In this document: positions 37,633 to 46,561 of the stretch, one piece after another
Numbering within the stretch: position 1 is the first letter of the stretch
Layout of the letters: the number at the start of each line of letters is the position of its first letter
NCBI GenBank assembly: GCA_963700425.1
Contig: CAVOXO010000002.1
Span: forward strand, 124,001 to 188,000
Direction: 5' to 3'
Length of the DNA: 64,000 nucleotides
DNA from: CAVOXO01 sp963700425
GTDB lineage: Bacteria; Actinomycetota; Acidimicrobiia; Acidimicrobiales; Microtrichaceae
Notes under the pieces: generated by a model
What the model saw: only the letters and a program-made list of their open reading frames with translations
Told to the model about the DNA's origin: nothing
The model's database searches: none
Position numbers and translations under genes: made by a program

Positions 37633-38450
37633 TCAGGCCGACGGCGGCATCCAGTGACCACCGTTGACGGGCAGATGCGGTCCCGGTGACGCACTTCGAC
37701 AGAGGCGACGCGAAGAACACCACGGCGCCCGGCGATCTCCGAGGAGTGCGGCAGGTATCCCAGAGCGCCGTCTCCGCGGACGCGTTCGGCGTAGATGTCC
37801 TCCCACGTCGCGTCACCACCTCGATCGCCGGCCTGCCACTCGAAGTAGGTCCTGACGCTGTCGCCCCAGATGTAGCCGGGGTGCACCGCGTTGACCCGGA
37901 TCCCCTCGTCGCCGAGTTCGAGCGCCAGCGTCTTGGTGATCGCGCGCCGAGCGCGGCCTTCGAGGCTGCGTACGAGCCGTGCGTGGCCTCGAGGTGCTGG
38001 ATCGACATGGTGTTGACCATCACGATCCGGGCGTCACCGCGTCTCGGCCGCCGCACGGCGCAGTGCGGGCAGCAGGGCCTGGGTCAGCGCCAGCGTGCCG
38101 AAGTAGTTGACGTCGATCGGGTCGCTGCCACTTCGCGAGGTCGGCGTCGGCGAACGCCTCGTGCCGCCCACCGTGGAACGCCGAGTTGACGAGGATGTCG
38201 AGCCGACCGAACTCCGGTCGCACCGGTGTCGACGACCGCCGTCCGGTCGTCGGGAGAACGTGATGTCGGCGGTCACCGAGACGCATCGGCGACCCATGTC
38301 CGAGATGCGCCCGACTCAGCGTCCGGCATCACCCGGTCGGATCGGGCGACCAGCACCACGTCGGCGCCGGCCTCGGCCAGCTGCAGGGAGATGTCGGTGC
38401 CCATTCCCGGGCCGACCCCGGTGACGACACGCGGTTCGATTCTCCAACAT
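37633..38450 (-). CDS. Short-chain dehydrogenase/reductase (heavily frameshifted)
   Basis: Recognisable SDR parts lie in several frames: VVTGVGPGMGTDISLQLAEA, GADVVLVARSDRV, RLDILVNSAFHGGRHEAFAD, IDVNYFGTLALTQALLPALR, ARIVMVNTMSIQHLEATH, GSYAASKAAL (Tyr-x-x-x-Lys) and, near the end, ALGYLPHSSEIAGAVVFFAS. The natural end LPVNGGHWMPPSA with stop at 37633 is reached after another shift. About 272 aa. ATG at 38450 (MLENR). It follows the acyl-CoA dehydrogenase gene by about 50 bases and is likely co-transcribed with it under the KstR-like box. Confidence 0.75.
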
Positions 38451-38500
38451 GATTCCCCCTCGAGTGCACGGCGGCGCAACGCTTGGTCGATGCGAGTCTG

Positions 38501-39739
38501 TCAGCCCTTGGGCAGCGCCGACCACGGCTGGTCCCGATCGGTCATCGGCTCGCGGGGCAGCCCCAGGGCCTGCTCGGCGAGGTTGTTGCGGTGCACCTCC
38601 TCGGTACCGCCGCCGATGCGCGACGCGAACTGGTTGAGGCACTGGTACTGCCAGAAGCCGTCGCCCTCCGCCTCGTGGTTCAGCATTCCCTCTGCGCCTT
38701 CGCAGTCGAGCGCGAGGGTCGCTCGGTGGGCGAACGATCGGGTGAAGAAGTTCTTGAGGAGACTGCCGTGAAGCGCCAGCTCCAGGCGACCGGTCATCAC
38801 TGCGGTCTGCGTTCTCATCGACATGTAGCGCATGATCTGCTCGTTGGACCACACCCTGGCCAGCTCACCGCGCACGATCGGGTCCTCGGTCCGTCCGCAT
38901 CGTCGTCGCCGTCGCCACCACGTTGCGGAACGTGGTCGCCTGACCGGCCCCGGAGATCATCGAGGCCTCATTGCGCAGGGTGGTGCGGGTGACCGTCCAC
39001 CCGTCCCCCGAGTTCCCCCACCATGTTCTCGGTGGGGATCTCGCACGTCGGACAGGAACACCTCGTTGAAGTGGGCCACGCCCTGGGCCTGGACCAGTGG
39101 TCGCACGTCGATGCCGGGGCTCGACATGTCGACGATGAAGAAGCGTGAGGCCCTGGTGCTTCGGCACGTCGGGGTCGGTTCGGGCGATGAGGATCCCGAA
39201 GTCGGCGTGCTGCGCCGACGAGTTCCACACCTTCTGGCCGTTGACGACCCACTGGTCACCGTCGAGGACGGCGCGGCGTCGCCAGCGTGGCCAGATCGCT
39301 CCCCGCTCCGGGCTCACTGAAGAGCTGGCACCACCCCTCCTCGCCCGACAGCAAGGGCGGAAGGATATCGCTGTTGCTGTTCAGGCGTTCCGTGCTTCAT
39401 GAGCGTCGGGCCCGACGAGTGCCTGCGCCGCGGTGAGGAACCCCGAGGTGGCGTCGAAGTCCGCCAGTTCCTGGTTGAAGATGATCTGCTGAGCGGCTGT
39501 CCCGCCACGCCCGCCGAACGCGCGTCGGCCAGGCGATGCCCGCCCATCCGCCTTGGTAGAGGGTCTTCTGCCACTCGCGTGCACCGACGCCGGTAGTCGG
39601 CTGCGACCTCGGGGTCGGTGGACGCCCCGTTGCGGGACCAATCGGTGTCATCGCCGGCCTTGGGCGTGGCGTGCGCCTCGAGGAACGCCCGCACCTCGGC
39701 GCGAAACGACGCTTCCTCGGGGGTGTCCTCGAAATTCAC
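38501..39739 (-). CDS. Acyl-CoA dehydrogenase (several frameshifts)
   Basis: About 413 aa. N-terminus NFEDTPEEASFRAEVRAFLE from a GTG at 39739 (AGGA upstream); then GGWAGIAWPTR, QQIIFNQELADFDATSGF, a WCQLFSEPGAGSD-like FAD/substrate region, DGDQWVVNGQKVWNSSAQHA, SPGIDVRPLVQAQGVAHFNE and the C-terminal RIGGGTEEVHRNNLAEQALG-LPREP. Indels at several points between 38880 and 39580. The family is clear; the subfamily (a FadE of steroid or branched acyl-CoA) is not. The TAGAACACGTTCCA box sits 11 bases upstream of the GTG. Confidence 0.82.
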
Positions 39740-39750
39740 GCGCCGCATCC

Positions 39751-39764
39751 TAGAACACGTTCCA
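39751..39764. promoter_or_regulatory. KstR-like box
   Basis: TAGAACACGTTCCA fits the mycobacterial KstR operator TNNAACNNGTTNNA, known for cholesterol-uptake and side-chain genes. It is 11 bases before the acyl-CoA dehydrogenase start and 32 bases before the divergent endonuclease/phosphatase-like gene. One site only, so chance is possible, but location and partner gene support it. Confidence 0.5.
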
Positions 39765-39796
39765 CTTTTCGCCGAACCCCGGACTACCGTCGATTC

Positions 39797-40822
39797 GTGC
39801 CCTCCGAACCCGTTGTCGCATCGGTCCCCTTGAGACTCGGCGTTCAGAATCTGTTTCTCATTCGACCGGTCCGTGTGGGGGGTCGGCGAGGGGTCACCGT
39901 CTTCGATCCCGGCGCCCAACCCGAGCGAGTCGCGGAGTACCAGACCATGCTCCCCGACCACTTCGACGTCTGGGCCGCCACAGAGCTCTTCGCCGCGTCC
40001 GACGTCGACGCCCTGGGCCGCGCCTGGGAGGAACGGTCGATCCGACCGGCCGCGGTGGTTCAGGGGCCCGCCGCCGCTCCGCTGCGGGGTCAGGTCTCCT
40101 CGTCGGGCCTGGCGCTTTTCGTGTCGGGATGGTCGGTCGTCGGGATACGCCGCCATCGATTCGCTCGACACGGGCGTCGCCGGATCGACGCGGACCCCTG
40201 GGCGGCGAAGGGGATTCTGTGGGTGGCCCTGACCCATCGGACCGGAGCCCGCGTCGACGTCTCCGTGACCCACCTCCACGCCGGCGGATACCTGGGGGAC
40301 GAGCCGGCCGACGCCCCTTCGGTACGCCGCGATCAGGTGCAGGAGGTCGTCGACTTCCTGGAGGCGTCCCGCCGGCACTCCGTCCCCCTCGTGGTGGGTG
40401 GCGACTGGAACATCGGCGGTGGGCCACCGGGCCTCGTCGCCGGGCCCGACGACCGCCACCTCCGGGAATCCCTCGCCACGCTGGGACTCGTCGATGCCTG
40501 GGACATCGTGGGCGAGGGTCCCGGGTACACCTCGAACTGCAAGGAGCACCCCGGTCTTTTCGTCGACGACCCCGACGACGCCCGCTACTGCGCCGAACCG
40601 GCTCCCGTCTCGCCGCAGCTGTCGCGCATCGATCGGTGCTTCGTGTCGACCGGAGACGCGGTGCGCGTTCGCTCCGTTCGTCGTCGAGCACACCGCAGGG
40701 CTCCCGACGCCCCCCTCGTGGATGTCATTCCGACGTTGTCGGACCATGTCGGCCTCGACCTGGACCTGGACCTCCGTGTGCCCGAGCAGGCAACCTCTGC
40801 CTCGACCGGAATCACGTCGTGA
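39797..40822 (+). CDS. Endonuclease/exonuclease/phosphatase-family protein
   Basis: 341 aa from a GTG at 39797 (MPSEPVVASVPLRLGVQNLF). EEP-fold marks: FDVWAATELFAASDVDALG, ILWVALTHRTGARVDVSVTH-LHAGG, VVGGDWNIGG (GDWN), LSRIDRCFVSTGDAVRV and PTLSDHVGLDLDL (SDH). It may be a nuclease, phosphodiesterase or sphingomyelinase-like hydrolase. Between about 40139 and 40185 another frame reads GYAAIDSLDTGVAG, much more protein-like than the basic run in the open frame, so two compensating indels are likely. Confidence 0.75.
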   Translation: MPSEPVVASVPLRLGVQNLFLIRPVRVGGRRGVTVFDPGAQPERVAEYQTMLPDHFDVWAATELFAASDVDALGRAWEERSIRPAAVVQGPAAAPLRGQVSSSGLALFVSGWSVVGIRRHRFARHGRRRIDADPWAAKGILWVALTHRTGARVDVSVTHLHAGGYLGDEPADAPSVRRDQVQEVVDFLEASRRHSVPLVVGGDWNIGGGPPGLVAGPDDRHLRESLATLGLVDAWDIVGEGPGYTSNCKEHPGLFVDDPDDARYCAEPAPVSPQLSRIDRCFVSTGDAVRVRSVRRRAHRRAPDAPLVDVIPTLSDHVGLDLDLDLRVPEQATSASTGITS

Positions 40823-40892
40823 CAGACGTCGTCGACGCGGACGAGGGCGATGTCGACCCCCGAGGTCCACGCGGCCGTCACCGGGGGTCGTG

Positions 40893-41720
40893 TCAGTAGC
40901 CGCGCCACTCGGGAGCCCGACGCTCCCGAAAGCTGGTCATGCCCTCGGCGAAGTCCTCGGAATGGGTGTTGACCTCCACGGCCCACGACTCGGCGTGGAT
41001 CATGGTCTGCCGGTCGACGTCGAGCGACTGATTCAGCAACCACTTCGACAGTGACAGGGCTCGGGTGGGACCCGAGGCCAGTCGCGCCGCCCACTCCTCC
41101 GCTGCGTCGTGCAGTCCGGCGGCGGGCACCACCTTGTTCACCAGTCCCAGACGTTCCGCCTCCGCCGCCGGCAGGTCCTCGGCGAAGAAGATCAGCTCCT
41201 TGGCCTTGTGCATCGGAATGAGCCGCGGCAGGAGATAGGCCCCCAGAGCGTCGACGACCAGGCCCCGACGGCTGAAGATCTCGATGAACTTGGCGTTGTC
41301 GGCGGCGATCACCAGATCGCAGGCGAGCGCGAGGTGAGCGCCCATTCCGGCGGCGGTTCCGTTGACCGCGGCGATGATCGGAAGATCCGAGTCCAGCAGA
41401 GTCGGGAACAACGTGTACTGACCGTCGAGCATCATGCGCCGGGCATCGCCCACCACCCGGTCGGGCACACCCTCCGCCCGATCCGATTCACGGGGGTAGG
41501 CCAGGTCTGCACCGGGGCAGAACAGCTTCTCGCCGGTGGCGGTGAGAACGATGCACCGGGCGTGATGAGTTCCGTTCGCCGCGGCCACGAGATCGCGGAT
41601 GCGATCTCGACACGGCGGACTCAGGGCATTGCCCGCCTCGGGGCGGTCGATCGTGATCCAGGCCACCTGGTCCACGACCTCGTAGCGGATCTGTTCGTCG
41701 AGAGGGCGTTCGTCGCTCAT
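40893..41720 (-). CDS. Enoyl-CoA hydratase/isomerase family protein
   Basis: 275 aa, intact. YEVVDQVAWITIDRPEAGNA is the crotonase start; VLTATGEKLFCPGADLAYP has one oxyanion-hole segment, PIIAAVNGTAAGMGAHLALA the other (the NGTAAGMG loop), and AKFIEIFSRRGLVVDALGAY, LIPMHKAKELIFFAEDL follow. The usual catalytic Glu pair is not evident: an Asp/Glu at these places would be needed for hydratase activity, so isomerase or hydrolase activity is possible. Divergent from the thioesterase gene with only 6 bases between starts. Confidence 0.88.
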   Translation of the reverse strand: MSDERPLDEQIRYEVVDQVAWITIDRPEAGNALSPPCRDRIRDLVAAANGTHHARCIVLTATGEKLFCPGADLAYPRESDRAEGVPDRVVGDARRMMLDGQYTLFPTLLDSDLPIIAAVNGTAAGMGAHLALACDLVIAADNAKFIEIFSRRGLVVDALGAYLLPRLIPMHKAKELIFFAEDLPAAEAERLGLVNKVVPAAGLHDAAEEWAARLASGPTRALSLSKWLLNQSLDVDRQTMIHAESWAVEVNTHSEDFAEGMTSFRERRAPEWRGY

Positions 41721-41726
41721 AGCGGC

Positions 41727-42239
41727 ATGGACGATACTCGCGGGGTGAGCTTCACCTCCCGTGCCGACGAGTTCGAGCCCCTCCCCGCCGAACGATCGCA
41801 GATGTTCGCAGGGTTCCCTCACCGCCCCGACGGCGTCTTCTTCCCCACTCTCGTGGGCCTCGTTCTCGAGGAACTGCGTCTCGACTACGCGCGGATGCGG
41901 TTGCCACACCGACCCGAACTGAACCAACCGGCGGGAGTGGTCCACGGCGGCGCCATCGCCACTCTCATCGACACCGTCGTGGTTCCGGCGATCGGGTGCG
42001 CCTACGACACAGTTCCCGTCATGTTCACGACGGATCTCCACGTGAGCTTCCTCGCCGCGTCGGTCGGCGAGGATCTCATCGCCGAGGGAACAGTCCTTCG
42101 TCGTGGTCGCTCGACGGTCTTCACCCGGGTCGAGGTGTTCCTTCCCGACGGCACCTTCGCCGCCGTCGGCAGCCGCGACGTACCAGCTGCGGCTCCCTCG
42201 TCAGAACGGCGGCTGAGCGACCTCGTCGACCTCCGATGA
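41727..42239 (+). CDS. PaaI-family acyl-CoA thioesterase
   Basis: 170 aa. Hot-dog fold with the PaaI core PELNQPAGVVHGGAIATLID, where the HGG motif starts the long helix, then VPVMFTTDLHVSFLAASVGE-DLIAEG and STVFTRVEVFLPDGTFAAVG. It hydrolyses acyl-CoA thioesters. ATG at 41727 is used; a GTG at 41745 (MSFTSRADEFEPLP) with GATACT just upstream suggests a leaderless shorter form. First of a run of four plus-strand genes ending at 45108. Confidence 0.85.
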   Translation: MDDTRGVSFTSRADEFEPLPAERSQMFAGFPHRPDGVFFPTLVGLVLEELRLDYARMRLPHRPELNQPAGVVHGGAIATLIDTVVVPAIGCAYDTVPVMFTTDLHVSFLAASVGEDLIAEGTVLRRGRSTVFTRVEVFLPDGTFAAVGSRDVPAAAPSSERRLSDLVDLR

Positions 42240-42290
42240 TCGTGGTGCCGGACACCGTGACCGGCGCCGTCGACGTGGTGTACTGGGCCC

Positions 42291-42884
42291 ATGGAACCGC
42301 CCGATCTCGTCGAACTCGACCCCGACACGTCGATCTGGGATGACGTCCACACCGTCGCCCCGCTCGTGCTGGTGGGCACGAAGGAAGGGGACGGCTTCGA
42401 CCTCGCACCCAAGCACCTGGCGATGCCGATCGGCTGGAGCGAGTACTTCACCTTCGCCTGCACCCCCGAGCACCACACCTTCACCAACATCGAGGCTCAT
42501 CCCGAGTTCACGGTCAGCTACGTGCGGCCCGACAGCGTGGTGCTCCTCGGGCAGTCAGCCGGAGAGCGGGCCGACGGGGAGAAGCTCGCGCTCGACCTCC
42601 TTCCCACTTTCCCTGCGGCGTCGATCGACGGCGTCCACGTCGCCGGGTCGTATCTCCATCTCGAATGCCGGCTGGACCGCTTCGTGGGCGGGTTCGGGCG
42701 CCACAGCCTCATCGTCGGGCGGATCGTGCGGGCCGCCTGCGACCCCGCCGTGGCGCGGTCGCCCGACATCGACGACGCCGAGCTGATCGAGGACTCCCCT
42801 CTACTCGCCTTCATCTCCCCCAACCGCTTCGCCAGCATCGAGCACACTCTGTCGTTTCCGTTTCCACGAGGATTCCGGCGATGA
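42291..42884 (+). CDS. Flavin reductase-like, FMN-binding split-barrel protein
   Basis: 197 aa. TVAPLVLVGTKEGDGFDLAP, KHLAMPIGWSEYFTFACTPE, HHTFTNIEAHPEFTVSYVRP and GSYLHLECRLDRFVGGFGRH-SLIVGRIV are characteristic of the flavin reductase/DIM6-NTAB family that binds FMN and reduces it or passes electrons to a partner oxygenase. No partner oxygenase adjoins it. The stop overlaps the next ATG (ATGA), so it is coupled with the M20 peptidase. Confidence 0.85.
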   Translation: MEPPDLVELDPDTSIWDDVHTVAPLVLVGTKEGDGFDLAPKHLAMPIGWSEYFTFACTPEHHTFTNIEAHPEFTVSYVRPDSVVLLGQSAGERADGEKLALDLLPTFPAASIDGVHVAGSYLHLECRLDRFVGGFGRHSLIVGRIVRAACDPAVARSPDIDDAELIEDSPLLAFISPNRFASIEHTLSFPFPRGFRR

Positions 42885-44065
42885 ACGACTCGGGGCCCTC
42901 ACCGGCCGTCGTCCTCGAGTACATGAAGGAGCGGGTCGACGAGATGAGCTCCCTGCTGGAACGCCTGGCCGGGACCGAGTCACCGTCCAGCGATGTGGCT
43001 TCCCAACGCGACGTGCGCGACATGCTCGCCGACTCTCTCGATCAGGTCGGGCTCACGACCGAGCGGATACGCGGCCACGAGGTCGGGGATCATCTCCGTG
43101 CTGAACGCGCCCGCCGGGTCGAGGGAGCACCGACCCAGCTGCTGCTGGGCCACCTCGACACCGTGTGGCCCATCGGAACCCTCGACACGATGCCCGTCGA
43201 GAGAACCGATGATCGCCTCGCCGGCCCGGGTACCTTCGACATGAAGGCCGGCCTGGTGCAGATGATCTTCGCTCTGGGCGCCGTCGAGCGCCTCGGGTTG
43301 CCGATGTCGGTGGAACCCGTCGTGCTGATCAACAGCGACGAGGAGATCGGTTCGCCCGAGTCTGGGGCGCTGATCGCCCAGCTGGCGGCAGATGCGGTGC
43401 GGGCGTTCGTCCTCGAGGGATCGTTCGGTTCCGCGGGCGACCTGAAGACCGGCCGCAAGGGGGTCGGACGCTTCAGCCTCATCGTCACCGGGGTGGCGGC
43501 GCACGCGGGCCTCGACCCCGGCATGGGGACCAGCGCGGTGCTCGAGATCGCCGCGCAGATCCAGCGGGTCTTCGAACTGAACGATCCTGAACGAGGGGTG
43601 ACCCTCAACGTCGGAACCGTGGACGGGGGGTTGCGTCCCAACGTCGTGGCTCCCGAGGCCCGCGCCGAGATCGACTGCCGTGTTCCCACCCATGAGGACG
43701 CCCGACGGGTCGAGGAGTCGCTCCGGGCACTGCAACCGACCCAGGAGGGGATCCGCCTCGCGGTGACCGGCGGGTTCGGCCGCCCGCCGATGGAGCCGAC
43801 CGAGCGGAACCGGGAATTGTGGGAGACCGCCCGGCAGGCCGCGGAGTCCCTCGGTCTGGGCGTCGGCGAGGCGTTCGTCGGCGGAGGGTCCGACGGCAAC
43901 ATCACCAGCCAGTACACCGCGACACTCGATGGCCTCGGGGCGGTCGGAGCGGGAGCACACGCTCCACACGAACATGTCGTCGTGTCGAAGATGCCCGAGC
44001 GGGCCGCCCTACTGACCCTGCTGTTGACGGCACCGGCTCCAGCTGGAGACGGTGGCGCCTCGTAG
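42881..44065 (+). CDS. M20-family metallopeptidase (glutamate carboxypeptidase-like)
   Basis: 394 aa. LLLGHLDTVWPIGTLDTMPV holds the first metal ligand pair (HLD), PGTFDMKAGLVQMIFALGAV the bridging Asp, LINSDEEIGSPESGALIAQL the catalytic Glu and Glu ligand, VTGVAAHAGLDPGMGTSAVL the dimerisation-domain His and HAPHEHVVVSKMPERAALL the last His. Order and spacing match CPG2/ArgE-like peptidases, which remove C-terminal glutamate or deacylate amino acids. Coupled to the flavin reductase and followed within 30 bases by the P-loop gene. Confidence 0.9.
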   Translation: MNDSGPSPAVVLEYMKERVDEMSSLLERLAGTESPSSDVASQRDVRDMLADSLDQVGLTTERIRGHEVGDHLRAERARRVEGAPTQLLLGHLDTVWPIGTLDTMPVERTDDRLAGPGTFDMKAGLVQMIFALGAVERLGLPMSVEPVVLINSDEEIGSPESGALIAQLAADAVRAFVLEGSFGSAGDLKTGRKGVGRFSLIVTGVAAHAGLDPGMGTSAVLEIAAQIQRVFELNDPERGVTLNVGTVDGGLRPNVVAPEARAEIDCRVPTHEDARRVEESLRALQPTQEGIRLAVTGGFGRPPMEPTERNRELWETARQAAESLGLGVGEAFVGGGSDGNITSQYTATLDGLGAVGAGAHAPHEHVVVSKMPERAALLTLLLTAPAPAGDGGAS

Positions 44066-44094
44066 GGAATACTCCGGGCAGGAGGTGAGGCGTC

Positions 44095-45108
44095 ATGACC
44101 CATTTCCACTTCACCAGCGTCACCCGACTTGCAGAGTTGAGCGCAGACACGATCGAGATCGAGCGGGTCGACCGGCGCTCGTGGGGTCGCGGCCAGTTCC
44201 TGGCCGCGACCGTCGCCGGGAACGAGGAGTTGCCTCACGAGATCGAGCGGGTCGACGGTCGGCTGTCCGAGGTCGTTGCCGGCGACGTGATCGTCGGTGC
44301 GCTCGGCACCAGAGCCGCCACACTGCAGTGCGTCGGGGACTGGGAGGCGGTCGGCGACGACCTCCGGCTCGACGCCCTGTCCATGGCGGGGGTGATCGGT
44401 CGGTGCACGTCGCGCTCCCCCTTCGCCCGCCCCGTGATTCCCCTCGAGTATCTGGGGCACGTGAAAGGCCCCGACGGCCTGATGTCCATGGACCAGTTCG
44501 CGCTGCGTCCGCAGCCGACGACCTACGACGTGCCGACGATTCTCATCATCGGCACCTCCATGGACGCCGGCAAGACGTTCGCGGCACGGAAGGTGATCCG
44601 GTCGTTGCGAGCCCGGGACCTCGACGTGGTCGCCGCCAAGCTCACCGGCGTCGGCCGGTACCGCGACGCCCTCAGCATGTTGGACTCGGGAGCCAAACGG
44701 GTCTTCGACTTCGTCGATGCCGGACTTCCCTCGACCGTGGTGCCCCCCGAGGACTATCGCCGGGCTCTCGTTCCCCTGCTGTCGGCGATCGCCGCCGAGC
44801 AACCCGACGTGGCCGTCGTCGAGGCGGGCGCCTCGCCGCTCGAGCCCTACAACGGCGACATCTGTGTCGAGACACTCCTCCCCCACACCCGGTTCGTGAT
44901 CCTCTGCGCCAGCGACCCCTACGCGGCCGACGGCGTGATGTCCGCCTTCGGGGTCACCCCCGATCTCATCGCAGGACGAGCCACGAGCACCCAGGCCGCG
45001 GTCGACCTGGTCGAACGCCTGACGGGGGTGCCCGCCCTGAATCTCCTCGACCCCGAGTCGAAACCCCTGCTGTGGGCACTCCTGGCCGAACGGCTCGGCC
45101 TGGAGTAG
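44095..45108 (+). CDS. P-loop NTPase, DUF1611 family
   Basis: 337 aa. The N-terminal 140 residues are a beta-rich domain; then IILIIGTSMDAGKTFAARKV-type sequence gives Walker A GTSMDAGKT; AVVEAGASPLEPYNGDICVE looks like the Walker B/Mg region; CASDPYAADGVMSAFGVTPD and GRATSTQAAVDLVERLTG follow. Members of this family are often next to peptide- or glutamate-related enzymes, which agrees with the M20 gene upstream (inference). Exact reaction unknown. Convergent with fadA6 across the 60-bp repeat array. Confidence 0.8.
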   Translation: MTHFHFTSVTRLAELSADTIEIERVDRRSWGRGQFLAATVAGNEELPHEIERVDGRLSEVVAGDVIVGALGTRAATLQCVGDWEAVGDDLRLDALSMAGVIGRCTSRSPFARPVIPLEYLGHVKGPDGLMSMDQFALRPQPTTYDVPTILIIGTSMDAGKTFAARKVIRSLRARDLDVVAAKLTGVGRYRDALSMLDSGAKRVFDFVDAGLPSTVVPPEDYRRALVPLLSAIAAEQPDVAVVEAGASPLEPYNGDICVETLLPHTRFVILCASDPYAADGVMSAFGVTPDLIAGRATSTQAAVDLVERLTGVPALNLLDPESKPLLWALLAERLGLE

Positions 45109-45112
45109 CAGA

Positions 45113-45332
45113 AACGCCATCGACCGCCTACAGGCGCTCGATGACCGTCACACACCGCCCACGCCACCCCACAACGCCATCGACCGCCTACAGGCGCTCG
45201 ATGACCGTCACACACCGCCCACGCCACCCCACAACGCCATCGACCGCCTACAGGCGCTCGATGACCGTCACACACCGCCCACGCCACCCCACAACGCCAT
45301 CGACCGCCTACAGGCGCTCGATGACCGTCACA
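45113..45332. repeat. 60-bp tandem repeat carrying the fadA6 3' end and its terminator hairpin
   Basis: Three identical 60-base units (45121-45180, 45181-45240, 45241-45300), preceded by the last 8 bases of a unit and followed by the first 32 bases, which are the true end of the fadA6-like gene. Each unit contains CATCGACCGCCT-AC-AGGCGCTCGATG with one mismatch in the 12-bp stem, spanning the thiolase stop codon. The array thus holds four terminator-type hairpins between two convergent genes. Copies look base-perfect, pointing to recent slippage duplication. Confidence 0.95.
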
Positions 45333-46456
45333 TTGGCTTGGCCGCCGCCTTCGCACATGGTCTGAAGTCCGTAGCGACCGCCGGTGCGCTCGAGTTCGTT
45401 GAGCAGGGTCGTCATGAGGCGGACGCCGGTTGCCCCCAGAGGGTGGCCCAGGGCGATGGCGCCGCCGTTGACGTTGACCTTCGACATGTCGGCATCGAGT
45501 TCCTTCTGCCACGCCAGGACGACGGACGCGAACGCCTCGTTGATCTCCACGAGGTCGATGTCGTCGAGGGTCATCCCGACCTTCTGAAGCGCCCGCTTCG
45601 TCGCGGCGATCGGAGCGGTCAGCATGTAGATCGGATCGTCACCCCACACCGAGAGGTGGTGCACCCGCGCCCGAGGGGTCAGCCCGTGGTCCTTCACCGC
45701 CTGCGGGGACGCCACCAACATGGCGGCCGACGCGTCGGAGATCTGCGACGCGACCGCCGCGGTCACCCGTCCCCCTTCGACGAGGGTGGCCAGGGAACGG
45801 ATCTTCTCCAGATTCGGTTCGCGGGGTCCCTCGTCGTGGGACAGGCCCGCCAGCGGAACGATCTCGTTGTCGAAGCGCCCCTCGGCCCTCGCCGCGAGCG
45901 CCCTCTCGTGGCTCTCGACGGCGAATGCCTCCATGTCCTCCCGACTGATGTCCCACTTCTCGGCGATCATGTCGGCACCGCGGAACTGGCTGACCTCCTG
46001 GGTTCCGTACCGCTCGACCCAACCCTCCGACGTGGAGAACGGGTCGGTGTAGCCGAACTGCTCGGCCACGATCATCGCCGAGCTGATGGGAATGGCCGAC
46101 ATGTTCTGGACGCCGGCGGCGACGACGAGATCCTGGGTCCCGCTCATCACCCCCTGGGCCGCGAAGTGAACGGCCTGTTGGGACGACCCGCACTGGCGGT
46201 CGATGGTGACGCCGGGGACGTGCTGGGGCAGACCCGCGGCCAGCCAGGCCGTGCGGGCGATGTCGCCGGCCTGCGGGCCGATGGTGTCGAGGCAGCCCAT
46301 CACGACGTCATCGACCGCCCCGGGATCGACCCCGGTTCGCTCCATCAGTGCGTTGAGGGTGTGGGCCCCGAGATCGGCGGGGTGGATCTGTGACAGCGTG
46401 CCGCCCCGCTTTCCCACGGGGGTTCGGACGGTGTCGATGATGTACGCCTCGGCCAT
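45308..46456 (-). CDS. fadA6: Thiolase, FadA6-like (steroid ring C/D degradation)
   Basis: 382 aa, intact, ATG at 46456 (MAEAYIIDTVRTPVGKRGGT). VPGVTIDRQCGSSQQAVHFA holds the nucleophilic Cys, NMSAIPISSAMIVAEQFGYT and ERYGTQEVSQFRGADMIAEK are subfamily-like, VNVNGGAIALGHPLGATGVR the His, LQTMCEGGGQANVTVIERL the second Cys. It resembles mycobacterial FadA6 along its length, from memory. FadA6 cleaves 3-oxo thioesters late in HIP breakdown. Upstream 105 bases show no TCTGACG operator. Its last codons are copied in the tandem repeat downstream. Confidence 0.87.
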   Translation of the reverse strand: MAEAYIIDTVRTPVGKRGGTLSQIHPADLGAHTLNALMERTGVDPGAVDDVVMGCLDTIGPQAGDIARTAWLAAGLPQHVPGVTIDRQCGSSQQAVHFAAQGVMSGTQDLVVAAGVQNMSAIPISSAMIVAEQFGYTDPFSTSEGWVERYGTQEVSQFRGADMIAEKWDISREDMEAFAVESHERALAARAEGRFDNEIVPLAGLSHDEGPREPNLEKIRSLATLVEGGRVTAAVASQISDASAAMLVASPQAVKDHGLTPRARVHHLSVWGDDPIYMLTAPIAATKRALQKVGMTLDDIDLVEINEAFASVVLAWQKELDADMSKVNVNGGAIALGHPLGATGVRLMTTLLNELERTGGRYGLQTMCEGGGQANVTVIERL

Positions 46457-46561
46457 GGCGGCAGAGTACGACACCCCGCCCGACCACGGCCAAGGCGCCG
46501 GAGCCCTCGATCGCCCGTTCGGGCCGCCGCCGGGTCCGGCCGGGATCGGTACGATGCGCCG

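Noticed and set aside
45113..45332. Possible CRISPR array
   Set aside because: Units are directly adjacent and identical over all 60 bases, with no variable spacers and no cas genes.
44919..45512. Minus-strand frame with a 20-residue periodic repeat over the 45.1 kb array
   Set aside because: The 60-bp unit is a multiple of three, so any frame is periodic; the repeats follow the fadA6 stop codon and no start or family supports a protein.
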